Below, in pieces: positions 1 through 8,746 of a DNA stretch of 64,000 nt. Numbering within the stretch: the stretch's first letter is position 1; the number at the start of each line of letters is the position of its first letter. Below the pieces are notes generated by a model. That model did no database searches and was not told where the DNA came from. It saw only the letters and a program-made list of their open reading frames with translations. This DNA is from Gilvimarinus xylanilyticus (GTDB lineage Bacteria; Pseudomonadota; Gammaproteobacteria; Pseudomonadales; Cellvibrionaceae), in NCBI RefSeq assembly GCF_024195295.1, contig NZ_JAMFTH010000003.1:131501-195500 (forward strand), read 5' to 3'. The position numbers and the translations under genes are program-made.

Positions 1-164
1 GCCAGCGCGCCGATCACAGTCGCAACGCCCTTACCACGTTGCTGCAGACCGTGGACCATACCGACGCCTCCATCGCCCAGATGGCCCACAGTGCCGAGCG
101 CCAGAAGGAGATTGCCCAGACCAGCTTGGAAAGCTTAAACGTCATTCGCCTGGCCGAGAAATAG
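1..164 (+). CDS. C-terminal fragment of a helical protein, possibly a methyl-accepting chemotaxis protein
   Basis: An open frame enters from the left edge and ends at TAG 162-164, giving about 53 residues that finish in RLAEK. The visible part is Gln-, Ala- and Ser-rich with heptad-like spacing and no Pro or Gly, which suits the end of a long helical coiled coil such as the cytoplasmic tip of a chemoreceptor. No family-specific motif is visible in the fragment, so the assignment is a guess from composition. The true start and most of the protein lie outside the window. Confidence 0.4.
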   Translation, partial: QRADHSRNALTTLLQTVDHTDASIAQMAHSAERQKEIAQTSLESLNVIRLAEK

Positions 165-192
165 TTTACACTGGCGCTTTGCTTAGCGGCGC

Positions 193-220
193 CATGTCTT
201 ACGTACCATGTCTTACGTAC
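193..220 (+). repeat. 14-bp tandem duplication over the trmO start
   Basis: CATGTCTTACGTAC occurs twice head to tail (193-206 and 207-220). Each copy carries an ATG. The first (194) opens a nine-codon frame that ends at 223; the second (208) is the trmO start in a different frame. Confidence 0.85.
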
Positions 221-933
221 TAGAACCCATCGGAGCGGTGCGTTCCTGCTTTACCGCCAAATTCGGCATTCCCCGCCAAAGCGGGCTGGCGAGCAACGCC
301 CGCGCGGTGCTGGAGTTTTACCCGCCCTATGATCAGGCCAGCGCGTTTACAGGGTTGGAAGAGTGCAGCCACCTGTGGGTGGAATTTATTTTTCACCAGT
401 TCAAGGCCACCGAATTCCGCCCCCGAGTGCGCCCGCCGCGCTTGGGCGGCAACCAAACCCTGGGGGTATTCGCCACCCGCGCGCCCAACCGCCCCAACCG
501 TCTGGGCCTGTCGGTGGTTAAACTGGAACGAGTCGAAATAACCGGCGGCAAAGCCCGCCTGCACATCAGCGGCCACGACCTGTTAGACGGCACCCCGATT
601 CTGGACATAAAACCCTATGTCCCCTACGCCGACAACCTACCCGAGGCGCGCAACACCATTGCCCCGGCCCCGCCGGCGCTTATCCCCGTACGCTTTAGCG
701 AGCCGGCATTGGAGCAGTGCAAAAACCACAGCGCCCGCCTGGGCCAAGCGCTGCAGCCGTTGATTGAGCAACTGCTGGCCCAAGACCCTCGCCCCCAGTA
801 CCAACAACCGGACCCCGAACGCCGCTACGCCATGACCCTGTTTGATCTGGATGTGGCCTGGCACTATTGGCTGAAGGGGGAAAGTCATGGGGTCGAGGTT
901 TGTAGCGTCCGACGTCTGACGTCTGACGTCTGA
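208..933 (+). CDS. trmO: tRNA (adenine(37)-N6)-methyltransferase TrmO
   Basis: TrmO (TsaA/YaeB family) uses SAM to methylate N6 of t6A37 in tRNA-Thr, a cytosolic tRNA modification. The 241-residue product has the family N-terminus (LEPIGAVRS, residues 6-14), the central FHQ and the RAPNRPNRLGLS stretch (about 91-102) that forms part of the SAM-binding site, followed by LLDGTPILDIKPYVPYAD. The length is normal for the family. The last residues (LTSDV) and the stop codon are encoded inside a short run of a 7-bp repeat, so the C-terminal tail is probably not conserved. The start is embedded in a 14-bp duplication. It is a single-gene unit ahead of serA. Confidence 0.93.
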   Translation: MSYVLEPIGAVRSCFTAKFGIPRQSGLASNARAVLEFYPPYDQASAFTGLEECSHLWVEFIFHQFKATEFRPRVRPPRLGGNQTLGVFATRAPNRPNRLGLSVVKLERVEITGGKARLHISGHDLLDGTPILDIKPYVPYADNLPEARNTIAPAPPALIPVRFSEPALEQCKNHSARLGQALQPLIEQLLAQDPRPQYQQPDPERRYAMTLFDLDVAWHYWLKGESHGVEVCSVRRLTSDV

Positions 934-935
934 CG
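911..935 (+). repeat. Heptamer tandem repeat (GACGTCT)n
   Basis: Three and a half copies of GACGTCT span the end of trmO; the TGA stop (931-933) lies inside a unit. It is the same family as the longer GATGTCT array at 8025-8103. Confidence 0.85.
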
Positions 936-1007
936 GGTTTTATGCTATCATCGCGCGCTTTTCCTACCCCCTAAATCCATTCGCCGCAAGCTGAGGTCTG
1001 ACCGACT

Positions 1008-2237
1008 ATGGCCAAGAAGTCACTGGACAAAAGCAAGATTAAGTTTCTGCTGCTGGAGGGCGTCCACCAGAGCGCCATCGAAACCCTGCACGCCGCCGGT
1101 TACGAGAACATTGAGTATCTGAAAACCGCCCTGTCCGAGGACGATTTGATTGAAAAAATCAAAGACGCCCACTTTGTCGGTCTGCGCTCGCGCACCCAAT
1201 TGACCCGCCGGGTGTTTGAAAACGCGCCCAAGCTGATTGCCGCTGGCTGCTTCTGCATTGGCACCAACCAGGTAGATTTGCAAGCGGCCCAGGAGCACGG
1301 CGTCGCGGTCTTTAATGCGCCCTACTCCAACACCCGCTCGGTAGCCGAGCTAGTGGTGGCCGAAGCCATCTTGATGATGCGCGGCATTCCCGAGAAAAAC
1401 ATTGTCTGCCATCGCGGTGGCTGGTTGAAATCGGCGGCGGGCTCTTACGAAATTCGCGGCAAAACCCTGGGCCTGATCGGCTACGGCTCGATCGGCAGCC
1501 AGACCAGTGTGCTGGCCGAATCCATGGGCATGAAGGTCAAGTTTTACGATGTAATCGCCAAGCTGCCTTTGGGCAACGCCTCGCAGGTGCGCTCGCTGGA
1601 TGAGCTGCTGCAAAGCGCCGACATTATCAGCCTGCATGTACCGGAAACCGGCTCGACCAAAAATATGATTGGCGAGCGCGAGCTGGGGCTGATGAAAAAA
1701 GGCGCCTACTTAATTAACGCCTCGCGCGGTACCGTGGTGGATATTGATGCCCTGGCCACAGCGGTTACAAACAAGCACATTGCCGGCGCGGCGATTGATG
1801 TATTCCCGGTCGAGCCCAAAGGCAACGACGACGAATTTGTCAGCCCACTGCGCGGCCTGGACAATGTCATCCTCACGCCCCACATCGGTGGCTCCACCCA
1901 GGAAGCTCAGGAAAACATCGGTGTAGAAGTGGCGGAGAAACTGGTGCGCTACTCGGATAACGGCACCACCATTACCTCGGTCAACTTCCCCGAGGTGGCG
2001 CTGCCCGAACACCCCGACGCCCACCGCCTGCTGCACGTGCACGCCAATGTGCCCGGCGTGCTGTCGGCCATTAACCGGGTATTTTCGGACAACGACATCA
2101 ATATTTCGTCGCAGTACCTGCAGACCAACGACAAGGTCGGCTATGTGGTGCTGGATGTACACTCGCCCTACAGCGAAACCGCGCTGGAGCAGCTGCGCAA
2201 TATCGAGGGCACCATTCGCTGCCGGGTCTTGTTCTAA
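1008..2237 (+). CDS. serA: D-3-phosphoglycerate dehydrogenase SerA
   Basis: SerA catalyses the first step of phosphorylated serine biosynthesis, oxidising 3-phosphoglycerate with NAD+ in the cytosol. The 409-residue protein has the short form domain order: substrate domain, a Rossmann NAD domain with GLIGYGSIGSQ (about 155-165), the catalytic Arg region (LRSRTQLT), the ASRGTVVDIDAL motif and the HIGGSTQEAQENIG segment with catalytic His. It ends in an ACT regulatory domain (from about 335, LHVHANVPGVLSAIN) that binds serine in E. coli SerA, to which this length matches. It converges with the minus-strand gene at 2242 with only four bases between the stop codons and no terminator in between. 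Confidence 0.96.
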   Translation: MAKKSLDKSKIKFLLLEGVHQSAIETLHAAGYENIEYLKTALSEDDLIEKIKDAHFVGLRSRTQLTRRVFENAPKLIAAGCFCIGTNQVDLQAAQEHGVAVFNAPYSNTRSVAELVVAEAILMMRGIPEKNIVCHRGGWLKSAAGSYEIRGKTLGLIGYGSIGSQTSVLAESMGMKVKFYDVIAKLPLGNASQVRSLDELLQSADIISLHVPETGSTKNMIGERELGLMKKGAYLINASRGTVVDIDALATAVTNKHIAGAAIDVFPVEPKGNDDEFVSPLRGLDNVILTPHIGGSTQEAQENIGVEVAEKLVRYSDNGTTITSVNFPEVALPEHPDAHRLLHVHANVPGVLSAINRVFSDNDINISSQYLQTNDKVGYVVLDVHSPYSETALEQLRNIEGTIRCRVLF

Positions 2238-2241
2238 ACAA

Positions 2242-4014
2242 TCAATCCAACTGATCCAGCGTCTGCGCCAGCTTGGCAATTTCGCTGTCTACCACGCCCC
2301 CGGTTTGCCGCAAAATGGCAAACCGGTCGGCGGCCTCACTAATCGCCGCTTCAAACACCTCGCTTAGGCCATGCTCAAGCTCGGCCATTGCCACCAGCTG
2401 GCGCATCTCAACAATCAGGTTATCCACCAGCACCTGCGCCTGCTCTGTGCCATAAGCGTACTGAATTTCAATATTGGCGACGCTTTCTTTCACGCCGGTC
2501 ACCAACTCGGCAATACGTAGCTGGTGATTCTGCAATTCGTATAAATCGTTCGCGTGCTCCAGCTGTAATTCGGCCAAAGTGCCCAAAAAGTGACTCCATT
2601 CGACCAACTGAGCGGCTCGCAGGCTCACCTGCATTTGCACGGGAAAAAGCGCACGCAAAGCGCCAACGGCCAAAAGCAGACCCCGCTCGTTCTCCACGGG
2701 CTCGGCCTCTGCCTCTAATGTGGCGAGCGTCTGCTTTATTCCCGCATCGGGGTATTCGCTGAAATTGTAAAACCGTTGCGCGCCCGCGTGTGTTACCGCA
2801 AAGGCCAGGGGCCAATCCAGTGCGGTAAATACACGGGCCAATAAACTCGCCACCTCTTCCACACTGGAGGCGCTAACCACTTCTCGGGCAAAAACCTGCA
2901 GCTGCAAGAACACCGCATCATTACCCCCGCTATCAGGTGCGACGGAAACTTCCAGCTTGGCGTAGAGGTCATCCACCTCACTCTCTAAGGTCTGAATACA
3001 GCTCTCGGTCTCGCGCACCAGCTGTTCTAAGCGCGCCACTTCATCGCTGGCGCTGTGCTCCTCGGCATCGCGCAGGGCCCGGCGCAGACACCTTAGCTCA
3101 CCTTGTAACTCGACGATTGTTTTGCGCTGAGCCTGATTGGTGAGCCGCAACTTCTCTACAAACGCCCTTTGCTGATCATCATTGGGAGCCTGCTGAACTT
3201 GCTCAAGCCAGCGGCTTGCAGCACCCGCGCCGTCCTGCAAAGCCGCCACCTGGGCCAAAACCGGGCGCTTATCGCGGTAAAGATCTGGGTCAGCCTTATG
3301 CACTTGGTGGTGCACTTTCGCCACCAAATCGCGGTGCTTATCTTGCGAGGCCAACACCGATGACAAGGACACCCGGCCATCGTCGGTTTGGGTCTGACGC
3401 TGTAAATGCGCAATAAGCGCTTGGTACTTGCGCCGGTAGCTGTTCAACTTGTCGATACGCCGGGCTAAAGTGGCATTTTCACTGTGCAGCTTTTTATTGT
3501 CTGTCTCGACCTGGCGCAGAGCCTTAAGCCGTTGACGCAACAGCCGTTCGCGATCGTTTTCCGGTTCGACCACGGGCTTAGCGTTATTGAGTAATAAGGT
3601 AATTAACCGGGCTACACGTCGCTCTAATACCAGCCAGGCGGCTTGCTCACCGGTGGCCTCATTGGCCTCTTGCTCGGCCTGTAAATACTGGTAACGCACC
3701 GAGGCAATACGGGCGCTGAACGGATCTTGCGGGGCGTAGTCACCCAGGGCTTTGCCGGTTAAATGGCGATACCGCTCCAGCGACTGAGCCGCCAGTGCGG
3801 CCCAATCCGGCGCTGCCTCCTGCGTCGGTTCGCGCTCGCTATCGGGGGTTTCGGGCTCGGTGCTGCGCCCCGCGCGCAGGCGCTGGCACAGATTCATCAG
3901 CCGCCGGGTTTGCCGCCGCAGCCTGATCACCCACCACAGCAACACCGAGGCGGCGATCAGTACTAACACCAAGAGCTGCGCGAGAATAATGACCAGCAAA
4001 TTAACGTCTGCCAT
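2242..4014 (-). CDS. Membrane-anchored coiled-coil protein of unknown function
   Basis: The 590-residue protein begins with one transmembrane helix (about residues 6-30, rich in Leu, Val and Ile, ending WWVIRLRRQTRR), so most of it is probably cytoplasmic. Residues 150-360 are dominated by Glu/Gln/Arg/Leu heptads, for example around the LRQVETDNKKLHSENATLARR-like stretch, and should form long coiled coils. A more globular part (about 370-480) has the size and pattern of a GAF-like sensor domain, and a last helical section (500-590) resembles a signalling helix bundle. No catalytic motif is recognised. It overlaps nothing and sits tail to tail with serA. It could be a scaffold or a degenerate signalling protein; the family is not known to me. 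Confidence 0.75.
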   Translation of the reverse strand: MADVNLLVIILAQLLVLVLIAASVLLWWVIRLRRQTRRLMNLCQRLRAGRSTEPETPDSEREPTQEAAPDWAALAAQSLERYRHLTGKALGDYAPQDPFSARIASVRYQYLQAEQEANEATGEQAAWLVLERRVARLITLLLNNAKPVVEPENDRERLLRQRLKALRQVETDNKKLHSENATLARRIDKLNSYRRKYQALIAHLQRQTQTDDGRVSLSSVLASQDKHRDLVAKVHHQVHKADPDLYRDKRPVLAQVAALQDGAGAASRWLEQVQQAPNDDQQRAFVEKLRLTNQAQRKTIVELQGELRCLRRALRDAEEHSASDEVARLEQLVRETESCIQTLESEVDDLYAKLEVSVAPDSGGNDAVFLQLQVFAREVVSASSVEEVASLLARVFTALDWPLAFAVTHAGAQRFYNFSEYPDAGIKQTLATLEAEAEPVENERGLLLAVGALRALFPVQMQVSLRAAQLVEWSHFLGTLAELQLEHANDLYELQNHQLRIAELVTGVKESVANIEIQYAYGTEQAQVLVDNLIVEMRQLVAMAELEHGLSEVFEAAISEAADRFAILRQTGGVVDSEIAKLAQTLDQLD

Positions 4015-4086
4015 AGGCCTCTCTCAGAAGTACTATCCGAGTATAGCAGCCCGCTGAAAAACGCTATCCGTTCGCACTACAGCGTT

Positions 4087-5271
4087 TTAACTTTGCTCCA
4101 GCATAAAGGTGATAGGAAACACAAACTCAAAGTGCTCGGCGGGTAAGGAATCGGGCACCGGCGGGTAGGGGGCGGCATCTTCAATCGCGTCTTCCACCGC
4201 ATCGTCCAGCTGCTTATAACCCGACTCCAGCAACGGCTGAATATCCACCAGCTCGCCATTGCCATCGATCACTACCGCCATGCGCACACTGCCGGTCTGG
4301 CGCAGCTTCATGGCCCGGCGCGGATACTTAATTTCCTGATGGGTCAGCTTAACCAATAAGGCGGTATAGTCTTGCAGCACCTGCAGCGACTCGACCGAGA
4401 AATTGGGCAGGTCCTGCTCTTCTTGCGCGGGGGCCGAGGACTGAGCCTGCGCAACCTCAGTGGAGGGGTCTGGCTCCGGCTCAGCCGGTGATTCGACTGT
4501 ACTGGAGACAGCGGCGCTTATCTCGCCCGCCGGCGTACTGTGCGAGGCAACCTCGGCGGCACTGGCCAACTCGGGCGGTTCGGGTAACGGCTGGGCGGCT
4601 TTCACGACCGACACAGTGGCGGAGGCTTGCGATGACGACTGCGCTGGCGCCTGGGGCTCGGGCGGGGCAAGCCAGCTGGCCACCACTTCGCGGCGCTGGG
4701 CTGTGGGCTCTATGCTCATAAACCGCTCGATATCCTGCCCCGCCGAAGCGCCCAAGAGTGCCGCCTTAAACTCGGTGCTGGGGGGCACCGCGCCAATCCA
4801 ACCCAACAAAAGCAAATTGAAAAAGTTGGGGTCTTCTACGCTGGATAAAGTCTGCCCGTTTAAATAAATCCGCACCCCAGCGCCGTCGGTGGTTTCACTG
4901 ATGCTTAACACGTCGGTGGCCCGCAAGCTTCCCTTAAGCGCGTTAAAGAAATCGGCCAGCGAGCTGGCACTGGCGCGCTGCATATCGGGGCTGGCATTAA
5001 TCGCAATGCTCTGCAAAAACAGACGCGACAGCTTTCCCGCAGTCATCCGGTCGGCGGTAAATTTAAGCACCAGAGCGCGACTTCCCCGTGTATCGATAAC
5101 CGCCTGTGCGGTCTCTGGCTGGCCGGGAGCGTAAAGCCCCATTAAAAACGACTCGCGCTCAAGCTCAACAAAAGGCGCCACCCCCACAGGGGCCGAGCTG
5201 GAACGCACTCCTTGCGCGCTCGCCGTCACACACACCGCCGCGATTATTAAAGCGAAAATCAATCTGCTCAT
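4087..5271 (-). CDS. Periplasmic chalcone-isomerase-like / TonB C-terminal fusion protein
   Basis: The start at ATG 5271 gives a clean signal peptide (MSRLIFALIIAAVCVTASAQ); a GTG twelve bases upstream is possible. Residues about 25-190 look like the bacterial chalcone isomerase-like periplasmic domain (segments LVLKFTADRMTAGKLSRLF and GAGVRIYLNGQ). A Pro/Ala/Glu/Ser-rich linker of about 100 residues follows. The C-terminal 80 residues match a TonB C-terminal domain (YPRRAMKLRQTGSVRM, then YPPVPDSLP and an FVFPI strand). It lacks the N-terminal membrane helix expected of TonB, so it may interact with TonB-box-type partners without being an energy transducer. It is divergent from the dsbD-like gene across about 150 bases. 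Confidence 0.8.
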   Translation of the reverse strand: MSRLIFALIIAAVCVTASAQGVRSSSAPVGVAPFVELERESFLMGLYAPGQPETAQAVIDTRGSRALVLKFTADRMTAGKLSRLFLQSIAINASPDMQRASASSLADFFNALKGSLRATDVLSISETTDGAGVRIYLNGQTLSSVEDPNFFNLLLLGWIGAVPPSTEFKAALLGASAGQDIERFMSIEPTAQRREVVASWLAPPEPQAPAQSSSQASATVSVVKAAQPLPEPPELASAAEVASHSTPAGEISAAVSSTVESPAEPEPDPSTEVAQAQSSAPAQEEQDLPNFSVESLQVLQDYTALLVKLTHQEIKYPRRAMKLRQTGSVRMAVVIDGNGELVDIQPLLESGYKQLDDAVEDAIEDAAPYPPVPDSLPAEHFEFVFPITFMLEQS

Positions 5272-5419
5272 TACCACAACCACTGCTTTTTAAAAGTGAA
5301 TATCGAGGGCAGCGTATTATGCGTAATGGTTATTATCGTTTTGTGACAGCACATTTTCGCCAAAAAGGATTTTTCGGGTTAGAGTGCAAGCCTTACTTAT
5401 TACATAAAGCACAGGGTTT

Positions 5420-7423
5420 ATGAGTTTTATTATTCGCTGCTTTTTACTTTGCGTGGTCTGCTTTGTCAGCCAGACAGGCGTGGCGCAAACCGAGGCCTCG
5501 GGCGATCACGTGCGCGTGCGACTACTGGCCCCGGAACAACTCGCCGCCGGACAAACCCACACGCTGGGTTTTTACTTCGAGGTCGACCCCCACTGGCATG
5601 TGTACTGGCGCAACGCCGGCGACTCGGGTGCGGCACCTAAATTTAATATCCGCAGCAACGGCGCCAGCACTGGCGATATTCAGTGGCCCTTTCCCACCCG
5701 CCTGCCGGTGGAGCATTTAACCAACCTGGGTTACGAAGGCAATGTCGCCTACTTATTTGAGCTGACCCCCAAGGCCGACGCAAATTCGGTAACGCTCAAT
5801 ATCGATCTGGAATGGCTGGTGTGCAAAATCGATTGCATCCCAGGCTTTGGCAGCATGACTACAGAGTTGCCCGTGGGCAGCGAAGCGAGCTGGAGCGCGG
5901 AAGACAAAGCGCTAATAGAAAACTGGCAGGCGCGTATTCCCCAGGCGGCTGCCAACAGCCCCTGGCAAGCCGAGTCGTTACTGACCGGCGCGGCCAATAC
6001 CTTGCAACTTAGCCTGAACGGCAGCGGCGAAGCGCCCGAGGTATTTCCGCTGGACGGCGCGCTGCTGGCGGCGGCCAGCCCCGAACGCAACAGCACCGAC
6101 AACGGCCACCGCTATGCCTTTAAACGCCAGCCGGGCGTCGACCTACCTGCCCACACCGGCTTTGTAATCAGCGACGGCGAACAGGCCTGGCAGCTGGACA
6201 AAGTCCCTCTAGGCAGTGCGCCACCGCCTGAGGCCAATCAACCCCTGTGGTTGTTACTGCTGGCCGCGTTTGTGGGCGGCGTTATTTTAAATTTAATGCC
6301 CTGCGTGTTCCCGGTGTTGTCGATCAAATTATTCGGCCTGATTAACAGCGGCGCAGGCGCCAGTGCTCGTACCCGCGAAGGCTTACTGTACAGCGCCGGA
6401 GTACTGGCTACCTTTGCCGCTCTGGGCGCCTTGCTGCTGGCACTGCGTGCCGGTGGCGCGGCCATTGGCTGGGGCTTTCAGTTGCAGTCCGCCCCCGTGG
6501 TGCTGGGTTTAATTGTTTTATTCTGGCTGATGGCGCTGGCCTTTAGCGGCGTATTTGAGTTCGGCCACCGTTTAATGCAAATGGCAGGCTCCGCGTCGGG
6601 CGGCTCGTTTGTCACCGGTGTGCTCGCCGTGTTTGTCGCCGCGCCTTGCACCGGGCCGTTTATGGGCGCCGCCCTGGGCGCGGCGGCGGTGCTCCCTGCG
6701 GCCTCAGCCATGGCAATATTTTTGGGGCTGGGGGCGGGCCTTGCCGCACCCTTTTTATTGCTGACCTTATCACCGGCGCTACTCGCCCGCCTGCCCCGCC
6801 CCGGCCCCTGGATGGACACCCTGCGCCAGCTTTTCGCCTTTCCTTTATACGCCACGGTTATCTGGCTGCTGTGGGTATTGGGCCAGCTAGCGGGCGACAG
6901 CGGCTGGCTGCTGGGCAGCAGCTTATTACTGACCCTGGCGTTTTGCCTGTGGCTGGGCGGCAAAGGCGGCAAGCTCTGGCGCCTGGTGGCATGGGTGCTC
7001 GCCCTGGCCGCATTGGTGGTCACCTTTGCCCGCTTAGCCCCCAGCGAATCTGCTACCACCGCAGATGATGGCATCTGGCAGGGCTACAATGCCGAATTAA
7101 TTCAGCAGGCCCGCGCCGACAGCCAAGCGGTGTTTATCGACTACACCGCCGCCTGGTGCATTACCTGCCAGGTGAATAAAAAGCTGGTGCTGAATACCGA
7201 ACACACCACCGAGTTGTTTAAGCAGCACAATGTGCTCGCCATTCGCGCCGACTGGACCCGTCACGACCCGGCCATTACTCAGGCGCTGAGCCAACTGGGG
7301 CGCAACTCCGTACCTGTTTACGCCTGGTATGCGCCGGGCGCCGAATCTGCCCAGCTCTTGCCGCAAATTCTGCAAGAGCGCATGATTAATGACCTATTTA
7401 AAACCTCAACAGGAGATCAGTGA
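5420..7423 (+). CDS. Thiol:disulfide interchange protein DsbD/ScsB-like
   Basis: The 667-residue inner-membrane protein would move reducing power from cytosolic thioredoxin to periplasmic thiol proteins. A signal peptide (1-22) is followed by an N-terminal periplasmic domain with Cys135 and Cys139 (LEWLVCKIDC), closer to the ScsB/DUF-type alpha domain than to classical E. coli DsbD. About eight membrane helices then contain the two conserved cysteines in NLMPCVFP and VAAPCTGPF. The C-terminal thioredoxin-like domain has AAWCITC. All three cysteine pairs needed for the electron relay are present. The next gene, a periplasmic redoxin, begins at the last base of the stop codon and is a plausible partner. 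Confidence 0.88.
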   Translation: MSFIIRCFLLCVVCFVSQTGVAQTEASGDHVRVRLLAPEQLAAGQTHTLGFYFEVDPHWHVYWRNAGDSGAAPKFNIRSNGASTGDIQWPFPTRLPVEHLTNLGYEGNVAYLFELTPKADANSVTLNIDLEWLVCKIDCIPGFGSMTTELPVGSEASWSAEDKALIENWQARIPQAAANSPWQAESLLTGAANTLQLSLNGSGEAPEVFPLDGALLAAASPERNSTDNGHRYAFKRQPGVDLPAHTGFVISDGEQAWQLDKVPLGSAPPPEANQPLWLLLLAAFVGGVILNLMPCVFPVLSIKLFGLINSGAGASARTREGLLYSAGVLATFAALGALLLALRAGGAAIGWGFQLQSAPVVLGLIVLFWLMALAFSGVFEFGHRLMQMAGSASGGSFVTGVLAVFVAAPCTGPFMGAALGAAAVLPAASAMAIFLGLGAGLAAPFLLLTLSPALLARLPRPGPWMDTLRQLFAFPLYATVIWLLWVLGQLAGDSGWLLGSSLLLTLAFCLWLGGKGGKLWRLVAWVLALAALVVTFARLAPSESATTADDGIWQGYNAELIQQARADSQAVFIDYTAAWCITCQVNKKLVLNTEHTTELFKQHNVLAIRADWTRHDPAITQALSQLGRNSVPVYAWYAPGAESAQLLPQILQERMINDLFKTSTGDQ

Positions 7424-8028
7424 TGAACATCATCAAGCAAGGTTTACTGGCTAGCGTTTTATCCCTACCCGCTCTGGCATTTGCCGTTGCCACCCCGGGC
7501 GAGCCCGCGCCGGATTTTTCCGAAACCGACGCCGCAGGCGACACCCACACCCTGACCGACTACGAAGGCGAATGGCTGGTACTGGAATGGTTTAACAAAG
7601 ACTGCCCCTATGTGCGCAAACACTACGGCAGCGACAATATGCAATCGTTGCAGGAAAAGTACACCGCCAAAGACGTTAACTGGCTGACTATTATTTCCTC
7701 CGCTGAAGGCAAGCAAGGCTACTTAGAACCCGCTGAAGCCATGGCCGAAGCCAAAGCCCACAACATGCACAACAGCGCCCCCCTACTGCTGGACCCGGAC
7801 GGCAGCATGGGCCGCGCCTACGGCGCCAAAACCACACCGCATATGTACATCATCAACCCCGAGGGCACCTTGGTATACGCCGGCGCCATCGACGATAACG
7901 ACTCCGCCAACCCAGCGGTTATCCCCGACTCTAAAAACTATGTCGTTGCCGCGCTGGATGCTGCGATGGCCGGTGAGCCGGTGGAAGAGCCATCCACTCG
8001 GGCGTATGGGTGTAGTGTTAAATACTGA
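7423..8028 (+). CDS. Periplasmic redoxin / AhpC-TSA-like thioredoxin-fold protein
   Basis: The ATG at 7423 is preceded by AGGAGA at 7411-7416 and is preferred over a GTG three bases upstream. The product of about 201 residues has a signal peptide (ending LAFA) and a thioredoxin-fold redoxin domain. APDFSETDAAG is the typical N-terminal strand, and the active-site region NKDCPYVRKHY has a single Cys in place of a CxxC, as in the DUF-type 'thioredoxin family' peroxiredoxin relatives. TTPHMYIINPEG carries the cis-Pro. A second Cys near the C-terminus (YGCSVKY) could resolve it. Translational coupling with the DsbD-like gene suggests that gene keeps it reduced. Confidence 0.85.
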   Translation: MNIIKQGLLASVLSLPALAFAVATPGEPAPDFSETDAAGDTHTLTDYEGEWLVLEWFNKDCPYVRKHYGSDNMQSLQEKYTAKDVNWLTIISSAEGKQGYLEPAEAMAEAKAHNMHNSAPLLLDPDGSMGRAYGAKTTPHMYIINPEGTLVYAGAIDDNDSANPAVIPDSKNYVVAALDAAMAGEPVEEPSTRAYGCSVKY

Positions 8029-8103
8029 TGTCTGATGTCTGATGTCTGATGTCTGATGTCTGATGTCTGATGTCTGATGTCTGATGTCTGATGTCTGATG
8101 TCT
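8025..8103 (+). repeat. Heptamer tandem array (CTGATGT), about 11 copies
   Basis: An uninterrupted, perfect run of CTGATGT covers 79 bases, beginning at the TGA stop codon of the redoxin gene. Related shorter runs occur at 911-935 and near 13852-13880. Confidence 0.97.
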
Positions 8104-8112
8104 AAATTATTT

Positions 8113-8144
8113 GGCCACTTTTCATTGAGTGGCCGCTCTTTTTT
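8113..8144 (+). terminator. Rho-independent terminator after the redoxin gene
   Basis: A 7-bp stem GGCCACT/AGTGGCC with an 8-base loop (8120-8127) is followed by GCTCTTTTTT. It closes the dsbD-redoxin operon and excludes starts for the next gene inside it. Confidence 0.8.
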
Positions 8145-8155
8145 ATTGTGAATTT

Positions 8156-8746
8156 ATGTCCCTACCTTTTTCTCAAGCCTGCGAAAACAACAAAGACCCA
8201 ATCCTTGCCATTTTAAAATCGGCGTTTGCCAAATCCAGTCGAATACTGGAAGTCGGCTCGGGCACCGGGCAGCACGCGGTTTACTTCGCGCCCAATCTGC
8301 CGCATGTAATCTGGCAGACCAGTGATCTGGAAATCAATCACGCCGGTATCAACCAGTGGATAAACGCCGAGCCCAGCGATAACTTACATCGGCCAGTGGT
8401 ATTCGATTTATCCAACCCCCAGTGGCCGGGTAAGTTTAATGGCGTTTACTCGGCCAACACCGCGCATATTGTCAGCTGGCCTTTGGTGCAAAACCTATTT
8501 CATGAAGTGGGACAGCATTTACCCCAAGGTGGCGTTTTTGCGTTGTACGGCCCCTTTAATTACGGCGGCAAATACACCAGCGACAGCAACGCCGCTTTCG
8601 ACCAAATGCTGCGCGAACGCGACCCGGCCAGCGGCATTCGCGATTTTGAAAAAATTGAAGCGTTAGCAAACGAAAACGGCTTAACGCTAAAAGAAGACTG
8701 CGCCATGCCCGCCAACAACCGTTTACTGTTATGGAGCAAGCTATGA
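8156..8746 (+). CDS. DUF938 family SAM-dependent methyltransferase-like protein
   Basis: The ATG at 8156 lies just beyond a terminator; upstream in-frame starts fall within that terminator and are rejected. The product of about 196 residues has a class I methyltransferase fold with motif I ILEVGSGTGQHAVYFA, an acidic TSDLEINHAGI after strand 2, and YSANTAHIVSW and GGVFALYGPFNYGG, all characteristic of the DUF938 family. The substrate of this family is unknown. The last codons overlap the start of the MAPEG gene (ATGA), so the two are coupled. Confidence 0.85.
   Translation: MSLPFSQACENNKDPILAILKSAFAKSSRILEVGSGTGQHAVYFAPNLPHVIWQTSDLEINHAGINQWINAEPSDNLHRPVVFDLSNPQWPGKFNGVYSANTAHIVSWPLVQNLFHEVGQHLPQGGVFALYGPFNYGGKYTSDSNAAFDQMLRERDPASGIRDFEKIEALANENGLTLKEDCAMPANNRLLLWSKL

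Noticed and set aside
8025-8103. CRISPR-like array
   Set aside because: Units are 7 bp and contiguous with no spacers; it is a simple tandem repeat.
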